A stretch of DNA of 64,000 nucleotides, from NCBI RefSeq assembly GCF_965137335.1, contig NZ_CBCRZD010000001.1; one strand, given 5' to 3'. Source of the DNA: Empedobacter stercoris (GTDB lineage: Bacteria > Bacteroidota > Bacteroidia > Flavobacteriales > Weeksellaceae). A program made the position numbers and the translations under genes. The notes beneath the pieces were generated by a model. It saw only the letters and a list, made by a program, of their open reading frames with translations. It was not told the DNA's origin and searched no databases. Of this stretch, positions 24,907-32,980 are shown piece after piece (the first letter of the stretch is position 1; every line of letters starts with the position of its first letter).

Positions 24907-24933
24907 AATTTCGAAAGACAACTATTCGAAATT
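24907..24933. terminator. Weak hairpin between convergent topB and WYL gene
   Basis: AATTTCGAA / TTCGAAATT arms with a 9-nt loop in the 39-bp convergent gap. There is no run of Ts, so it is a possible but weak bidirectional terminator. Confidence 0.45.
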
Positions 24934-24937
24934 CATT

Positions 24938-25852
24938 CTATTTATATTTCTCCAATGTTTCCTTCAAAATTGTTTTTACTTTTTCTTTCAGTTTTTTAGG
25001 TTCGATAATGGTTACAGAACGGCTCAACGAAAGAATTTCGCTGATAAAATCTTCGGTTAAAAATAATTCTAAACCAATTAAAACCTCATCATTTTTAGTT
25101 TCTAAAATTTGTTGCGATTCGTGCAAAGGTAAAGATTCTAAATAAGCAGCTTGTTTTTTTGTTACAGAAAGCACAATTTTTTCTGGTTTTTCAGAACTTG
25201 GAACAATTATTCCGAATGAATATTTATACTTATCTATGTAATTAAATTCAATATTATTGTCTATTTTATCATTTAAAATTGAAACTTTATTCATTCGTTC
25301 CAAACCAAAATTTTTCACAATTCCTTTATCATCTGCAATCAAATACCAACGATTATTGTGCTCTCTAATGGCAATTGGTGAAACTTTTCGAATCGTTTCT
25401 TTTTCTTCACCAAATTTTTGATAATGAAATTCAATTTTCTTTTTTTGTTGAATAGCTTGTACAATATCAGGCAAAAATTCAGCACGTTTGGGTTTTCTTT
25501 TTTCCAAATACACGATAGATTCGAGCGAATTAGTCAATTTCAAGGCAGAAAAACTGTTGATTTCTTCTAATGTTTTCAGAAATAGATCAGAACTATAATC
25601 ATCTTGAAAAATATAATATCCACGCTGACTTCGACTATACATAATGTCAATTCCCAAGATATTACGAATTTCTCGAATATCACGTTGCAATGTTCGTTTA
25701 GAAAAGTTAAATTCTAATGTATCATCTTGTAGTTGTAACATTTCAAATTCTCGTTCCAAAAAACGTTCTAAATCTTCGTAAGAACAGTATTTTTGTTGCG
25801 AAAGTTTACGAACAATATTAAAGTAACGCGCGATATAACCTTGTTTTGACAT
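24938..25852 (-). CDS. WYL-domain transcriptional regulator
   Basis: A 304-residue regulator with an N-terminal DeoR/YafY-like winged helix (about residues 1-65, FNFSKRTLQRDIREIRNILG), a central WYL domain with the namesake NNRWYLIADD near residue 170, and a C-terminal WCX extension. WYL proteins sense ligands, often nucleic acid, and many control DNA-damage or phage-defence genes. No obvious target is adjacent; topB ends 39 bp away on the other strand. It has its own promoter at 25872-25902. Confidence 0.85.
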   Translation of the reverse strand: MSKQGYIARYFNIVRKLSQQKYCSYEDLERFLEREFEMLQLQDDTLEFNFSKRTLQRDIREIRNILGIDIMYSRSQRGYYIFQDDYSSDLFLKTLEEINSFSALKLTNSLESIVYLEKRKPKRAEFLPDIVQAIQQKKKIEFHYQKFGEEKETIRKVSPIAIREHNNRWYLIADDKGIVKNFGLERMNKVSILNDKIDNNIEFNYIDKYKYSFGIIVPSSEKPEKIVLSVTKKQAAYLESLPLHESQQILETKNDEVLIGLELFLTEDFISEILSLSRSVTIIEPKKLKEKVKTILKETLEKYK

Positions 25853-25871
25853 TGTATTGTAAGTGTTTGAA

Positions 25872-25902
25872 CAAACTTAAGTGTTCTACAACTAAAAACA
25901 AA
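25872..25902 (-). promoter_or_regulatory. Promoter of the WYL regulator
   Basis: Read leftward: TTTG (25902-25899), 19-bp spacer, TAAGTTTG (25879-25872), about 20 bp before the ATG. Full match to the flavobacterial consensus. Confidence 0.6.
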
Positions 25903-25937
25903 AAAAAGTAACATTTCCTTACAAAATGTTACTTTTT
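25903..25937 (-). terminator. Terminator of the amidase-like gene
   Basis: AAAAAGTAACATTT / AAATGTTACTTTTT stem with a 7-nt loop, downstream of the gene at 26002-26661 and immediately upstream of the WYL promoter. Confidence 0.75.
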
Positions 25938-26001
25938 ATTCATTCCTAAAAATGAATGATACGAAAAAACGGATTTTTATGTTTTTATCTTACAGCTTTA
26001 T

Positions 26002-26661
26002 TTATTGAATTGCTGTATCAACTTCAGCCACTTCAGCCACTTCATCCACTACTACAGTAGGTTGATTTACTTCAGCAGTTTCAATAAAATTAGAAATTTT
26101 GTCGATAATTTCTGTATTTGAAGTTGGTTCGTTTTTCACTTTTAAACTTAAAAAGATTGAAGGCGCTAAATTATCTTGTATATAATTTGAATCATTTTGA
26201 TATACACCATCATTTTTAACTGTTGTTGAATTTAAGTTTTCTGCCAATTCTTTTGCTACTTTGAATGTATCTTCAAAAGCAACATTCTGTTTAGACACTA
26301 CAGCTGCAACCTTGTTTGTATTATCATCAGATTTATCAAAACTTAATGTCATGATCAATTCAGGTTTTAAACTATCAATAATTGCTCTTTTCTCTTCTTC
26401 TTGCAGTCCTTTCGTTAAATCTTTCCAAAGAAGAACATTTACATTTTCTTTATTTAAAGTTTCTATTTTAGACTTAAGTTCTGTGGCAATATTTGCTCCA
26501 GATTCTGCTGCGATATTATCTACAATATCCAAAATAACAACCTTTGGTGCATCTTGGTTAATTGTATATGAAGTTGAGACTGGAACTTCATTTTTCGTTG
26601 TGAAAGAGAAAGAAACTAACCCTATTGCTACAACTCCTAATATTTGCGTCAATTTTTTCAT
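26002..26661 (-). CDS. Secreted degenerate N-acetylmuramoyl-L-alanine amidase-like protein
   Basis: A 219-residue exported protein with a signal peptide (KKLTQILGVVAIGLVSFSFT). Residues 38-190 follow the Amidase_3 fold: strand KVVILD (40-45), a helix starting ESGANIATELKSKI, strand NVNVLLWKD, a helix, LIMTLSFDKS (102-111) and PSIFLSLKVKNEPTS (167-181), which mirrors the family's PxVLvElGFxSN. The zinc-binding GHGG loop is deleted, the IHAN histidine is Phe108, and the catalytic Glu of VLVE is Ser172. Only Glu53 of the ligands remains. A Val/Glu/Ala-rich tail ends the protein. It is probably a non-catalytic peptidoglycan-binding or regulatory protein. The assignment is my own reading of the pattern. 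Confidence 0.65.
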   Translation of the reverse strand: MKKLTQILGVVAIGLVSFSFTTKNEVPVSTSYTINQDAPKVVILDIVDNIAAESGANIATELKSKIETLNKENVNVLLWKDLTKGLQEEEKRAIIDSLKPELIMTLSFDKSDDNTNKVAAVVSKQNVAFEDTFKVAKELAENLNSTTVKNDGVYQNDSNYIQDNLAPSIFLSLKVKNEPTSNTEIIDKISNFIETAEVNQPTVVVDEVAEVAEVDTAIQ

Positions 26662-26837
26662 AATAAATGTGTTTTGCTTAAAAATGATACTTTTTTTAAT
26701 AGTTAGTACGTGTTACAATTTTGCAGAGATTGTTCCGAAAAATCTTAATTAATCCTAAGAAATGTTATATTTTTCTTAAAGATAGGTTCAACGTAAATTT
26801 GAACCCTACATAAATAAAGGAATTGAAGGAAAACAAA

Positions 26838-26861
26838 AAACTCAATCTTGCGATTGAGTTT
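26838..26861 (-). terminator. Terminator of tpiA
   Basis: Perfect stem AAACTCAATC / GATTGAGTTT with TTGC loop, 7 bp past the tpiA stop; A run upstream gives a U run in the leftward RNA. Confidence 0.85.
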
Positions 26862-26868
26862 CTTTATA

Positions 26869-27627
26869 TTATTTACATGCAGCTATTATCTGCACAAAGT
26901 CGTCAAATTTTAGTGAAGCACCTCCTACGAGACCACCATCAATATCTGGTTGAGCAAAAATTTCGTTTGCATTCTGTGCATTCACACTTCCTCCGTATAA
27001 AATACTTGTATCATTTGCCACTTCTACTCCGAACTCATCATTCAACACTTTTCGAATAAATGCATGAATTTCTTGTGCCTGCTCTGGTGTAGCTGTTTTA
27101 CCTGTTCCAATTGCCCATACTGGTTCGTATGCAATAATCAAACGAGAAAGATCATCATGGTTTTGTGAAGTTAAAGCATTCATGATTTGTGATTTTACTA
27201 CATCAAAATGTTTATCCGCTTCGCGTTCTTCTAACTTTTCGCCAACACAAAGGATTGGATTAATTTGATAGTTGAATGCTTGTTTCAATTTTGCAGCAAT
27301 AACCTCATCTGTTTCTCCTTGATATTCTCTACGTTCAGAATGTCCAATAATAGCAAAGTCTAACCCAATACTATCCAATTGTTCTGCTGAAATATCACCT
27401 GTATAAGCTCCTTTATCGTGAGCTGAAATATCTTGAGAAGAAACCTTAACATATTGTTCGTCTATAGCTTCTAATAAAGTTTGTAAATAAATAGAAGAAG
27501 GCGCAATAATCACTTGAGCTATTGGCTGATTGTCTGCCACCCAAGCATTCAGATTTGTTGCTAAATGAATTGCTTCTTCATAGTTTAAGTTCATTTTCCA
27601 GTTTCCTGCTACTATTCTATCACGCAT
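26869..27627 (-). CDS. tpiA: Triose-phosphate isomerase
   Basis: A 252-residue TIM barrel that interconverts dihydroxyacetone phosphate and glyceraldehyde 3-phosphate. The active-site residues are visible: Asn9 and Lys11 in GNWKMN, the electrophilic histidine in IIGHSERR near residue 97, and the catalytic glutamate in AYEPVWAIGTGKTA near 168, followed by the flexible loop-6. The phosphate loop GGSVN and the final GGLVGGASL are present. The gene is 71 bp after the permease stop and may be read from its own promoter. Confidence 0.96.
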   Translation of the reverse strand: MRDRIVAGNWKMNLNYEEAIHLATNLNAWVADNQPIAQVIIAPSSIYLQTLLEAIDEQYVKVSSQDISAHDKGAYTGDISAEQLDSIGLDFAIIGHSERREYQGETDEVIAAKLKQAFNYQINPILCVGEKLEEREADKHFDVVKSQIMNALTSQNHDDLSRLIIAYEPVWAIGTGKTATPEQAQEIHAFIRKVLNDEFGVEVANDTSILYGGSVNAQNANEIFAQPDIDGGLVGGASLKFDDFVQIIAACK

Positions 27628-27698
27628 AAAAAAGTGTATTTTATATTGGTTTTAATATTTACTGCAAGATAATTATTTCTCGTGATATTCTACCTGAT

Positions 27699-28781
27699 TT
27701 ATTTTATGCGAACGCGTGGATCAAGAATTCCATAAAGAATATCAACCAAAATATTAATCACAATGAACATGACTGCAATCACTAAAACAGCTCCCATAAC
27801 AATTGGTAAGTCTAATGTATTCAAAGCATTTACAATTTCCTTTCCTAATCCATTCCATCCAAAAACAAATTCTACGAAAACAGAACCTGCCAACATCGAT
27901 GCAAACCAACCAGAAATAGCTGTAATCACTGGATTTAATGCATTGCGTAAAGCATGTTTTGTAATCACTGTTTTACGGGACAAACCTTTTGCAAAAGCAG
28001 TTCGAATATAATCTTGATTCAGAACTTCTAACAACGAATTTCGTGTTAATTGTGTAAAAACTGCTAATGGTCGCGATCCTAATGTAATGGCAGGAAGAAT
28101 TAAATTTTTCAACATCAAATGTTTTCCTTCTCCCAAATCATCTACCTCATATAAACTACCAATCATATTAAGACCCGTAATATCGTGCATCAAAAATGCA
28201 AAAATGTATGCAATTATAATCGCCGAAAAGAACGAAGGAATACTCATACCAAAACTTGTAATGACCAATAACATGCGATCAAGCCACGTATCTTTCATTA
28301 AAGCAGAAACAATTCCCAACGCAACACCAATTATAGTTGCAATAATAATAGCAGCAATAGCCAAAACCATTGTATTGGGCAGCGTTTCTCCAATAATTGT
28401 ACTGACATTCTTTCCTTGTTTTTGAAAAGATTCTCGCAAATAGGGCGCTTTCAACACCATTTCATTTGTTCCAAACTCAACTAATTTGGTGTACTTGTAT
28501 TTATCTGAACTTAACGATGTGTAGGTTGTATTCGTTTCATCAATATTGTGAAACGAAACCGGCGAAAGATCATTCAAATAAAACGCATATTGTTTCCATA
28601 AAGGTTGATCTAAACCTAAATTCTTACGAATTTGAGCCAATTGCTCTGGATCTTCTTTTTGATCAAGCATCATACGAGCAGGATCCCCAGGAAGTACTGA
28701 AAACATTAAAAAAACAACGGTAACAACTCCGAAAAGTGTCAAAAATCCGTAGAAAATTTTATTTAAAATATAATTAATCAC
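27699..28781 (-). CDS. ABC transporter permease, OppB/DppB type, orphan
   Basis: A 360-residue inner membrane permease of the peptide/nickel importer family. TM1 (KIFYGFLTLFGVVTVVFLMF) is followed by LPGDPARMM and LDQPLWKQY, typical of DppB. An enlarged periplasmic region of about 90 residues (45-135) precedes the remaining TMs. The EAA-like cytoplasmic loop (RNALNPVITAISGWFASMLAG) and the end segment DPRVRIK are canonical. No second permease, ATPase or binding protein is adjacent, so the partners must lie elsewhere or the gene is an orphan. The start codon is GTG, 3 bp after the BT_3928 gene, indicating coupling. Confidence 0.88.
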   Translation of the reverse strand: MINYILNKIFYGFLTLFGVVTVVFLMFSVLPGDPARMMLDQKEDPEQLAQIRKNLGLDQPLWKQYAFYLNDLSPVSFHNIDETNTTYTSLSSDKYKYTKLVEFGTNEMVLKAPYLRESFQKQGKNVSTIIGETLPNTMVLAIAAIIIATIIGVALGIVSALMKDTWLDRMLLVITSFGMSIPSFFSAIIIAYIFAFLMHDITGLNMIGSLYEVDDLGEGKHLMLKNLILPAITLGSRPLAVFTQLTRNSLLEVLNQDYIRTAFAKGLSRKTVITKHALRNALNPVITAISGWFASMLAGSVFVEFVFGWNGLGKEIVNALNTLDLPIVMGAVLVIAVMFIVINILVDILYGILDPRVRIK

Positions 28782-28784
28782 TTG

Positions 28785-29909
28785 TTAAAATAAATCTTCT
28801 AATTGATTAAGCGAAGGAAAATCATTGTCATGGTATTTCGCTTTTACCGTTCCTTTTTCTAAAATCATCACACCTGGATTAGAGCGAATAATTGTTTTCA
28901 TTGTTGTTTGATCCATAAAACAATTTTCAAGTTCCAAACCTTTAATCGGATTATTTGAAACCGTAACAACTCTATATCCTTTATATTTAGAAGCTTCTTT
29001 TCCTAAAATATTCAATTTTTCAATTTGCTTCTCATTTACCTTTTCAACAAAAGGAACAACAAAAACAATCACTTTCGGCGCATTTAGAATCTCAGAAGTT
29101 TTATCAATGCCATTACAATCAAAACTAAAATCGTGAATTGGAGGTTCGTATCCTTTTTTCTCGACAATAGTTCGTGTTTTATCCGCTTCAATTATCCAAG
29201 GCGTTCCGTGTTTGTACCATTTGTCATCAGCAATATATTGCGCATCATCAATTTCGACTACTTTACCATCAACATTGTTTTTCATCGTGTAAATAGTTTT
29301 ATATGTTGTTGGTTTCAGACCTAATTCTTGTGGAGATTTCATTCCTTCAATCAAGTCTTTTCCAACTGCATAAGGTCTAAAATCAATTATTGGCAAATGA
29401 TTAATTCCAATATAAGCGATAATTGCAGAAGCTAAAATTGTCATAAAATTGATTGCATAATTTGCTTTTTCAACAAATAACGGCTTGATATATTGTTGTC
29501 CGACAACCAAAATAATAATCAACACCAATAACACAACGTCTTTATAAAACGATGTCCAAGGTTCTAATTTTAAAGCATCACCAAAACATCCACAATCGGT
29601 TACTTTATTGAAATAAGCCGAATAAAATGTTAAAAATGTAAAGAAAATTATCGTCAATAATAAAGAAATCGTTGTAAATCTTTTCCAAACACCAAGCAAT
29701 AACAATACACCTAAAACAATTTCAAAAATTGAGAAAAATGTTGCCAAAGGCAAACTCAAACTTTCTAAAAAAGGAATATTAAGAACGGTAGGCGAAAAAT
29801 ATTCTTCTAATTTGAAACTTAATCCGATTGGATCTACATTTTTTACAAATCCAGAAATAATAAAAATGACACCAACTATAATTCGTGCAAATTGAACAAG
29901 ATATTTCAT
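28785..29909 (-). CDS. BT_3928 family membrane protein (DoxX/MauE-like with thioredoxin-like C-terminus)
   Basis: A 374-residue protein. Residues 1-165 contain four or five membrane helices of the DoxX/MauE type, opening with ARIIVGVIFIISGFVKNVDPIGL, and carry a DCGCFGD motif near residue 107 with two cysteines facing the membrane edge. A fifth helix precedes a soluble C-terminal domain whose fold looks thioredoxin-like (APKVIVFVVPFVEKV ... GYRVVTVSNN), but with no CxxC in that part. MauE-type modules usually help to shuttle disulfides. It overlaps the DUF1599 gene by 4 bp. The exact role of BT_3928 proteins is not established. Confidence 0.85.
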   Translation of the reverse strand: MKYLVQFARIIVGVIFIISGFVKNVDPIGLSFKLEEYFSPTVLNIPFLESLSLPLATFFSIFEIVLGVLLLLGVWKRFTTISLLLTIIFFTFLTFYSAYFNKVTDCGCFGDALKLEPWTSFYKDVVLLVLIIILVVGQQYIKPLFVEKANYAINFMTILASAIIAYIGINHLPIIDFRPYAVGKDLIEGMKSPQELGLKPTTYKTIYTMKNNVDGKVVEIDDAQYIADDKWYKHGTPWIIEADKTRTIVEKKGYEPPIHDFSFDCNGIDKTSEILNAPKVIVFVVPFVEKVNEKQIEKLNILGKEASKYKGYRVVTVSNNPIKGLELENCFMDQTTMKTIIRSNPGVMILEKGTVKAKYHDNDFPSLNQLEDLF

Positions 29910-30454
29910 GACGTTTTATTTTCGTTAATTAAAATCATTGCGAAAATCGAATAATTAATCATATCCAAATAATTTGCATCTAAACCTTCAGAAACAATCG
30001 TTTTTCCTTTATTATCTTCGATACTTTTTGTGCGTAGGACTTTCTGATAAATTAAATCCGTTATCGAACTTACACGCATATCTCGCCAAGCTTCACCATA
30101 ATCATGATTTTTTTTCATCATCAAATCGTGCGCAATAATCGCATATTTATCGTACAAATCAATTGCTTGTTCATCTGTTAAATCAGGTTGATCTGCAAAT
30201 CCAAGCTCTAGCTGAATCAATGCCATAATCGAATAATTGACGATTGCAATAAACTCACCTTCTTCGTCTTCATCTACCAAACGTTCTGTTGCTTCTTGTA
30301 GCGTACGGATACGATTTATTTTGATAAAAATTTGATCTGTTAACGACGGCAAACGCAGCACACGCCAAGCTGGACCATAATCTTGTAATTTCTTCGTATA
30401 TAAATCTCGACAAACTGAGATGATTTCTTTAAATTGAATTGCGGTATTTTTCAT
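29906..30454 (-). CDS. DUF1599 domain-containing protein
   Basis: A 182-residue soluble protein with two DUF1599 units in tandem. Each contains a DYGPAWR or DYGEAWR signature (near residues 25 and 117) followed by RxxSLTDQI or RVSSITDLI and, later, a NYSIMALI or NYSIFAMI helix. The repeat suggests an all-helical dimer-like fold, perhaps related to nucleotide pyrophosphohydrolases of the MazG type, but I see no complete metal-binding ExxE set. It is first in the operon with BT_3928 and the permease, divergent from folP with a 53-bp gap. Function unknown. Confidence 0.88.
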   Translation of the reverse strand: MKNTAIQFKEIISVCRDLYTKKLQDYGPAWRVLRLPSLTDQIFIKINRIRTLQEATERLVDEDEEGEFIAIVNYSIMALIQLELGFADQPDLTDEQAIDLYDKYAIIAHDLMMKKNHDYGEAWRDMRVSSITDLIYQKVLRTKSIEDNKGKTIVSEGLDANYLDMINYSIFAMILINENKTS

Positions 30455-30507
30455 AATTTCGTTTCGATTTCAAAAATAATTGAAATTGCTTAAAGAACTT
30501 CTAAGAT

Positions 30508-31335
30508 ATGACAATTAATTGTAATGGTCGTTTGATTGATCTCAGCGAACCAAAAATTATGGGAATTTTGAATACAACGCCTAATTCTTTTTATGACGGT
30601 GGGCGTCATCATTCGATCGATTTGATTTTAGAAAAAGTAGAAAAACATTTGTCCGAAGGTGCAGATATGATTGATATTGGTGGTTATTCAACAAAATTTG
30701 GTGCTGAGAATATTTCGGAACAAGAGGAAATTGACAGAACTGCTCCAGTTATTGAAAAAATTATTGAACTTCATCCTGATTTAATTATTTCTATTGACAC
30801 CTTTCGCGGAAACGTAGCACGTGAAACTGTAAAAGCTGGCGCTTCAATTATAAACGATGTTTCGGGTTGGGAATTGGACAAAAATATGTTTGACGCAATT
30901 AAAGAACTTCGAGTTCCTTATATTTTGATGCATATGAAAGGAACACCGCAAACAATGCAAAACAATCCAGAATATAATGATATAACTCTTGAAGTTAATG
31001 AATATTTTTCACAGAAAATTGCTCAATTAAAAGCCGCAAAAGTGAATGATATTATTTTAGATCCTGGTTTTGGTTTTGCTAAAACATTGGATCATAATTA
31101 CGAATTATTCAGTAAAATGGAAGCCTTAGGATTTGGAGAATTTCCTATATTAGTTGGTATTTCGAGAAAATCGATGATTTATAATTTATTTGAAACAACG
31201 CCACAAGAAGCATTAAACGGAACTTCTGTTCTCAATATGGTTGCATTACAAAAAGGTGCAAAAATTTTACGTGTACACGATGTAAAAGAAGCGAAAGAAA
31301 CCTTAACTATTTTTCAGAAATTGAATCAAAAATAA
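30508..31335 (+). CDS. folP: Dihydropteroate synthase
   Basis: A 275-residue TIM-barrel enzyme that condenses 6-hydroxymethyl-dihydropterin pyrophosphate with p-aminobenzoate in folate synthesis, and is the target of sulfonamides. Signatures: MGILNTTPNSFYDGGRH with the pyrophosphate-binding Asn near residue 22, GADMIDIGGYSTK, the SIDTFRGNVA strand, ASIINDVSGW, and LDPGFGFAKT with the catalytic Asp/Lys region. The final RVHDVKEAKET is typical. No resistance-type insertion is visible. It is monocistronic and divergent from the DUF1599 gene. Confidence 0.95.
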   Translation: MTINCNGRLIDLSEPKIMGILNTTPNSFYDGGRHHSIDLILEKVEKHLSEGADMIDIGGYSTKFGAENISEQEEIDRTAPVIEKIIELHPDLIISIDTFRGNVARETVKAGASIINDVSGWELDKNMFDAIKELRVPYILMHMKGTPQTMQNNPEYNDITLEVNEYFSQKIAQLKAAKVNDIILDPGFGFAKTLDHNYELFSKMEALGFGEFPILVGISRKSMIYNLFETTPQEALNGTSVLNMVALQKGAKILRVHDVKEAKETLTIFQKLNQK

Positions 31336-31343
31336 ATAAGAAT

Positions 31344-31366
31344 GCCACTCAAAAAAGTGGCTTTAT
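31344..31366. terminator. Terminator of folP (and possibly of the convergent gene)
   Basis: GCCACT / AGTGGC stem with a 6-nt A-rich loop followed by TTTATTTTT in the rightward direction, in the 33-bp convergent gap. Confidence 0.7.
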
Positions 31367-31368
31367 TT

Positions 31369-31797
31369 TTAATCTATAACTTTACTATTTGGAAAGAATA
31401 CCTTGAATGTATCAACCACATTGATATCAGAAGTCAAAATTTGCCAATGCGAATCTTTAACAAATTCAAATACAACTTCGTTGTCGTATAAATTTTCGTC
31501 CTCAATATTTACATGTAAATTATTTTCTTTTCGATCACCAATAATCAAGGCTTCCGTTACATGTTCCATTTTGTAACACAAGCTTTCTAATTGGTCATAT
31601 TCGACAAAAATTCCGTCTTGTTGATCAATCACTTCTTGCAATTCGAAAACAGAATATTCGTCTGTTTCACTTTCACCATCAATCCAAAGAATTTTCCAAA
31701 AATAATCCTGTATATCTTTTATAGGAGCAATCACCTCTTCCATTCGTTGAATTTGGTTTTCGTCTTCTCCGTAAATTTCTATTTTATAAGTTTCCAT
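31369..31797 (-). CDS. Acidic hypothetical protein
   Basis: A 142-residue strongly acidic, soluble protein with no signal peptide or membrane segment. It contains several aromatic-acidic clusters (DIQDYFWKILWIDGES, EFVKDSHWQIL). I recognise no domain. It lies between folP and the DUF4407 gene and is preceded by a terminator, so it has its own promoter. Function not assignable. Confidence 0.65.
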   Translation of the reverse strand: METYKIEIYGEDENQIQRMEEVIAPIKDIQDYFWKILWIDGESETDEYSVFELQEVIDQQDGIFVEYDQLESLCYKMEHVTEALIIGDRKENNLHVNIEDENLYDNEVVFEFVKDSHWQILTSDINVVDTFKVFFPNSKVID

Positions 31798-31812
31798 ATC
31801 TGATGCAAAATT

Positions 31813-31845
31813 AAAAAAGTAACTTCAAATAGAAGTTACTTTTTT
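31813..31845 (-). terminator. Terminator of the DUF4407 gene
   Basis: A perfect 14-bp stem, AAAAAAGTAACTTC / GAAGTTACTTTTTT, with a 5-nt loop, 6 bp past the DUF4407 stop in the leftward direction. Confidence 0.85.
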
Positions 31846-31850
31846 AATTT

Positions 31851-32873
31851 TTATACTTTTTCTAATTCATGTTTTACCCGTTTTTCAGATTTGATATCCA
31901 TAATCTGAATGGATTCTTGACTAAAAATCTTAAAACTGTATTCGTGTTTTTCTAATAAAAAGTCATATGGACCTTTTGGTGCGATTAATTTCACTAAAAC
32001 AGGAGCTGTTTCTAATGAAATAAAAACAAGAGCTATAAAAATAGCGGCAGTTCCTAAAATAGCGTTTGTTGTAGATAATTCATCTAATGCCTGCATACGA
32101 GCTGCAAATCCATTGTAATTTTCTTCCGTTGGTTTAGCCGCATCAATTTCTTTCTCTTTTGCAACATTCAATCGATCTAATTCTTTGTTAATCTCTGCTA
32201 AACGAGGCGAAGATTGTTGAATATAGGTTTCGATTTCGGCAGCTTTTTGTTTTTTCAATTCTGCTTTACGTTTGGCATTTGGTCCATAACCTTCGCGACC
32301 TGTTGTTGTTTCTGTTTGTGTTCCTACAACTTCTTTTTCCAATTCCGTAGAAGCTGTATTATATTCAGCTCTTAATTGATCAATTTGAGCATAAATTTCT
32401 TTTCTTTCATTCAAAAAAGGAGTTCCTAATTCTGCATAACGTGCATCAATTCCTTTTTGTAATTCAGCTTTATTTCGATTGACAATAACATTTAATTGCT
32501 TGTTAATTTCTTTCTCGAAGATTTTTAATTCTAACGGTTTCGAAATGACAATACCTAACAAAATGGCAACCAAAATACGTGGTAAAGCAATAAAAAACTG
32601 ACGGAAAAGGCTCCCTGATTTCTTCATCGAGGTTACAATATAACGGTCAAGATTAAAAATCATCAATCCCCACAATAATCCAAATCCAGTTGCTGCATAT
32701 ATATTATCAAAAACTGTATTTAAGGCATAACCCGCTGACAAAGCAGCCAAAATCCCCGTAAATAAGATGACACCCCCGATACCTATATGTTTGTTTATAT
32801 CAGTAGGTGTTTTTTTCAAGAGTTCAAAGCTACTCCCCGAACAGATGATTAAAAATTTTTGTAGTCCATTCAT
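31851..32873 (-). CDS. DUF4407 membrane protein with periplasmic or cytoplasmic coiled coil
   Basis: A 340-residue protein starting at the ATG at 32873; an in-frame extension to 32921 would put a cysteine/tyrosine-rich peptide in front that does not fit. Three hydrophobic helices near the N-terminus (GVILFTGILAALSAGYAL, TGFGLLWGLMIFNLDRYIV, RILVAILLGIVIS) are followed by a long charged helical section of about 140 residues with coiled-coil character (rich in E, K, A, L). A last helix (LGTAAIFIALVFISLETAPVL) and a short C-terminal tail follow. This layout is the DUF4407 family, whose function is not known; the coiled coil suggests a stator- or scaffold-like part. Confidence 0.87.
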   Translation of the reverse strand: MNGLQKFLIICSGSSFELLKKTPTDINKHIGIGGVILFTGILAALSAGYALNTVFDNIYAATGFGLLWGLMIFNLDRYIVTSMKKSGSLFRQFFIALPRILVAILLGIVISKPLELKIFEKEINKQLNVIVNRNKAELQKGIDARYAELGTPFLNERKEIYAQIDQLRAEYNTASTELEKEVVGTQTETTTGREGYGPNAKRKAELKKQKAAEIETYIQQSSPRLAEINKELDRLNVAKEKEIDAAKPTEENYNGFAARMQALDELSTTNAILGTAAIFIALVFISLETAPVLVKLIAPKGPYDFLLEKHEYSFKIFSQESIQIMDIKSEKRVKHELEKV

Positions 32874-32877
32874 TTTA

Positions 32878-32885
32878 CAAATATA
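32878..32885 (-). promoter_or_regulatory. Candidate -7 element of the DUF4407 gene
   Basis: Leftward TATATTTG matches TAnnTTTG and ends only 5 bp before the ATG, which would give a leaderless or nearly leaderless transcript. No -33 TTTG at the right distance. Confidence 0.35.
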
Positions 32886-32924
32886 GTACTTTGTATAACA
32901 TAATATTAAATATCGTGCCAAAAA

Positions 32925-32949
32925 AAGCTGACAATCAAATTGTCAGCTT
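32925..32949 (-). terminator. Terminator of ilvE
   Basis: AAGCTGACAA / TTGTCAGCTT stem with a 5-nt loop, an A run on its left (U run in the leftward RNA), 32 bp past the ilvE stop. Confidence 0.85.
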
Positions 32950-32980
32950 AAATTTTTAAAAAAATTTACTTAAAAATAAA

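Noticed and set aside
24938..25145. Rightward ORF across the 3' end of the WYL gene
   Set aside because: It lies antisense to the WYL C-terminal domain, with low-complexity Ser/Lys/Phe composition and no family match.
24938..25852. WYL regulator as part of a phage-defence island
   Set aside because: No nuclease, methylase or other defence gene flanks it; the neighbours are housekeeping genes.
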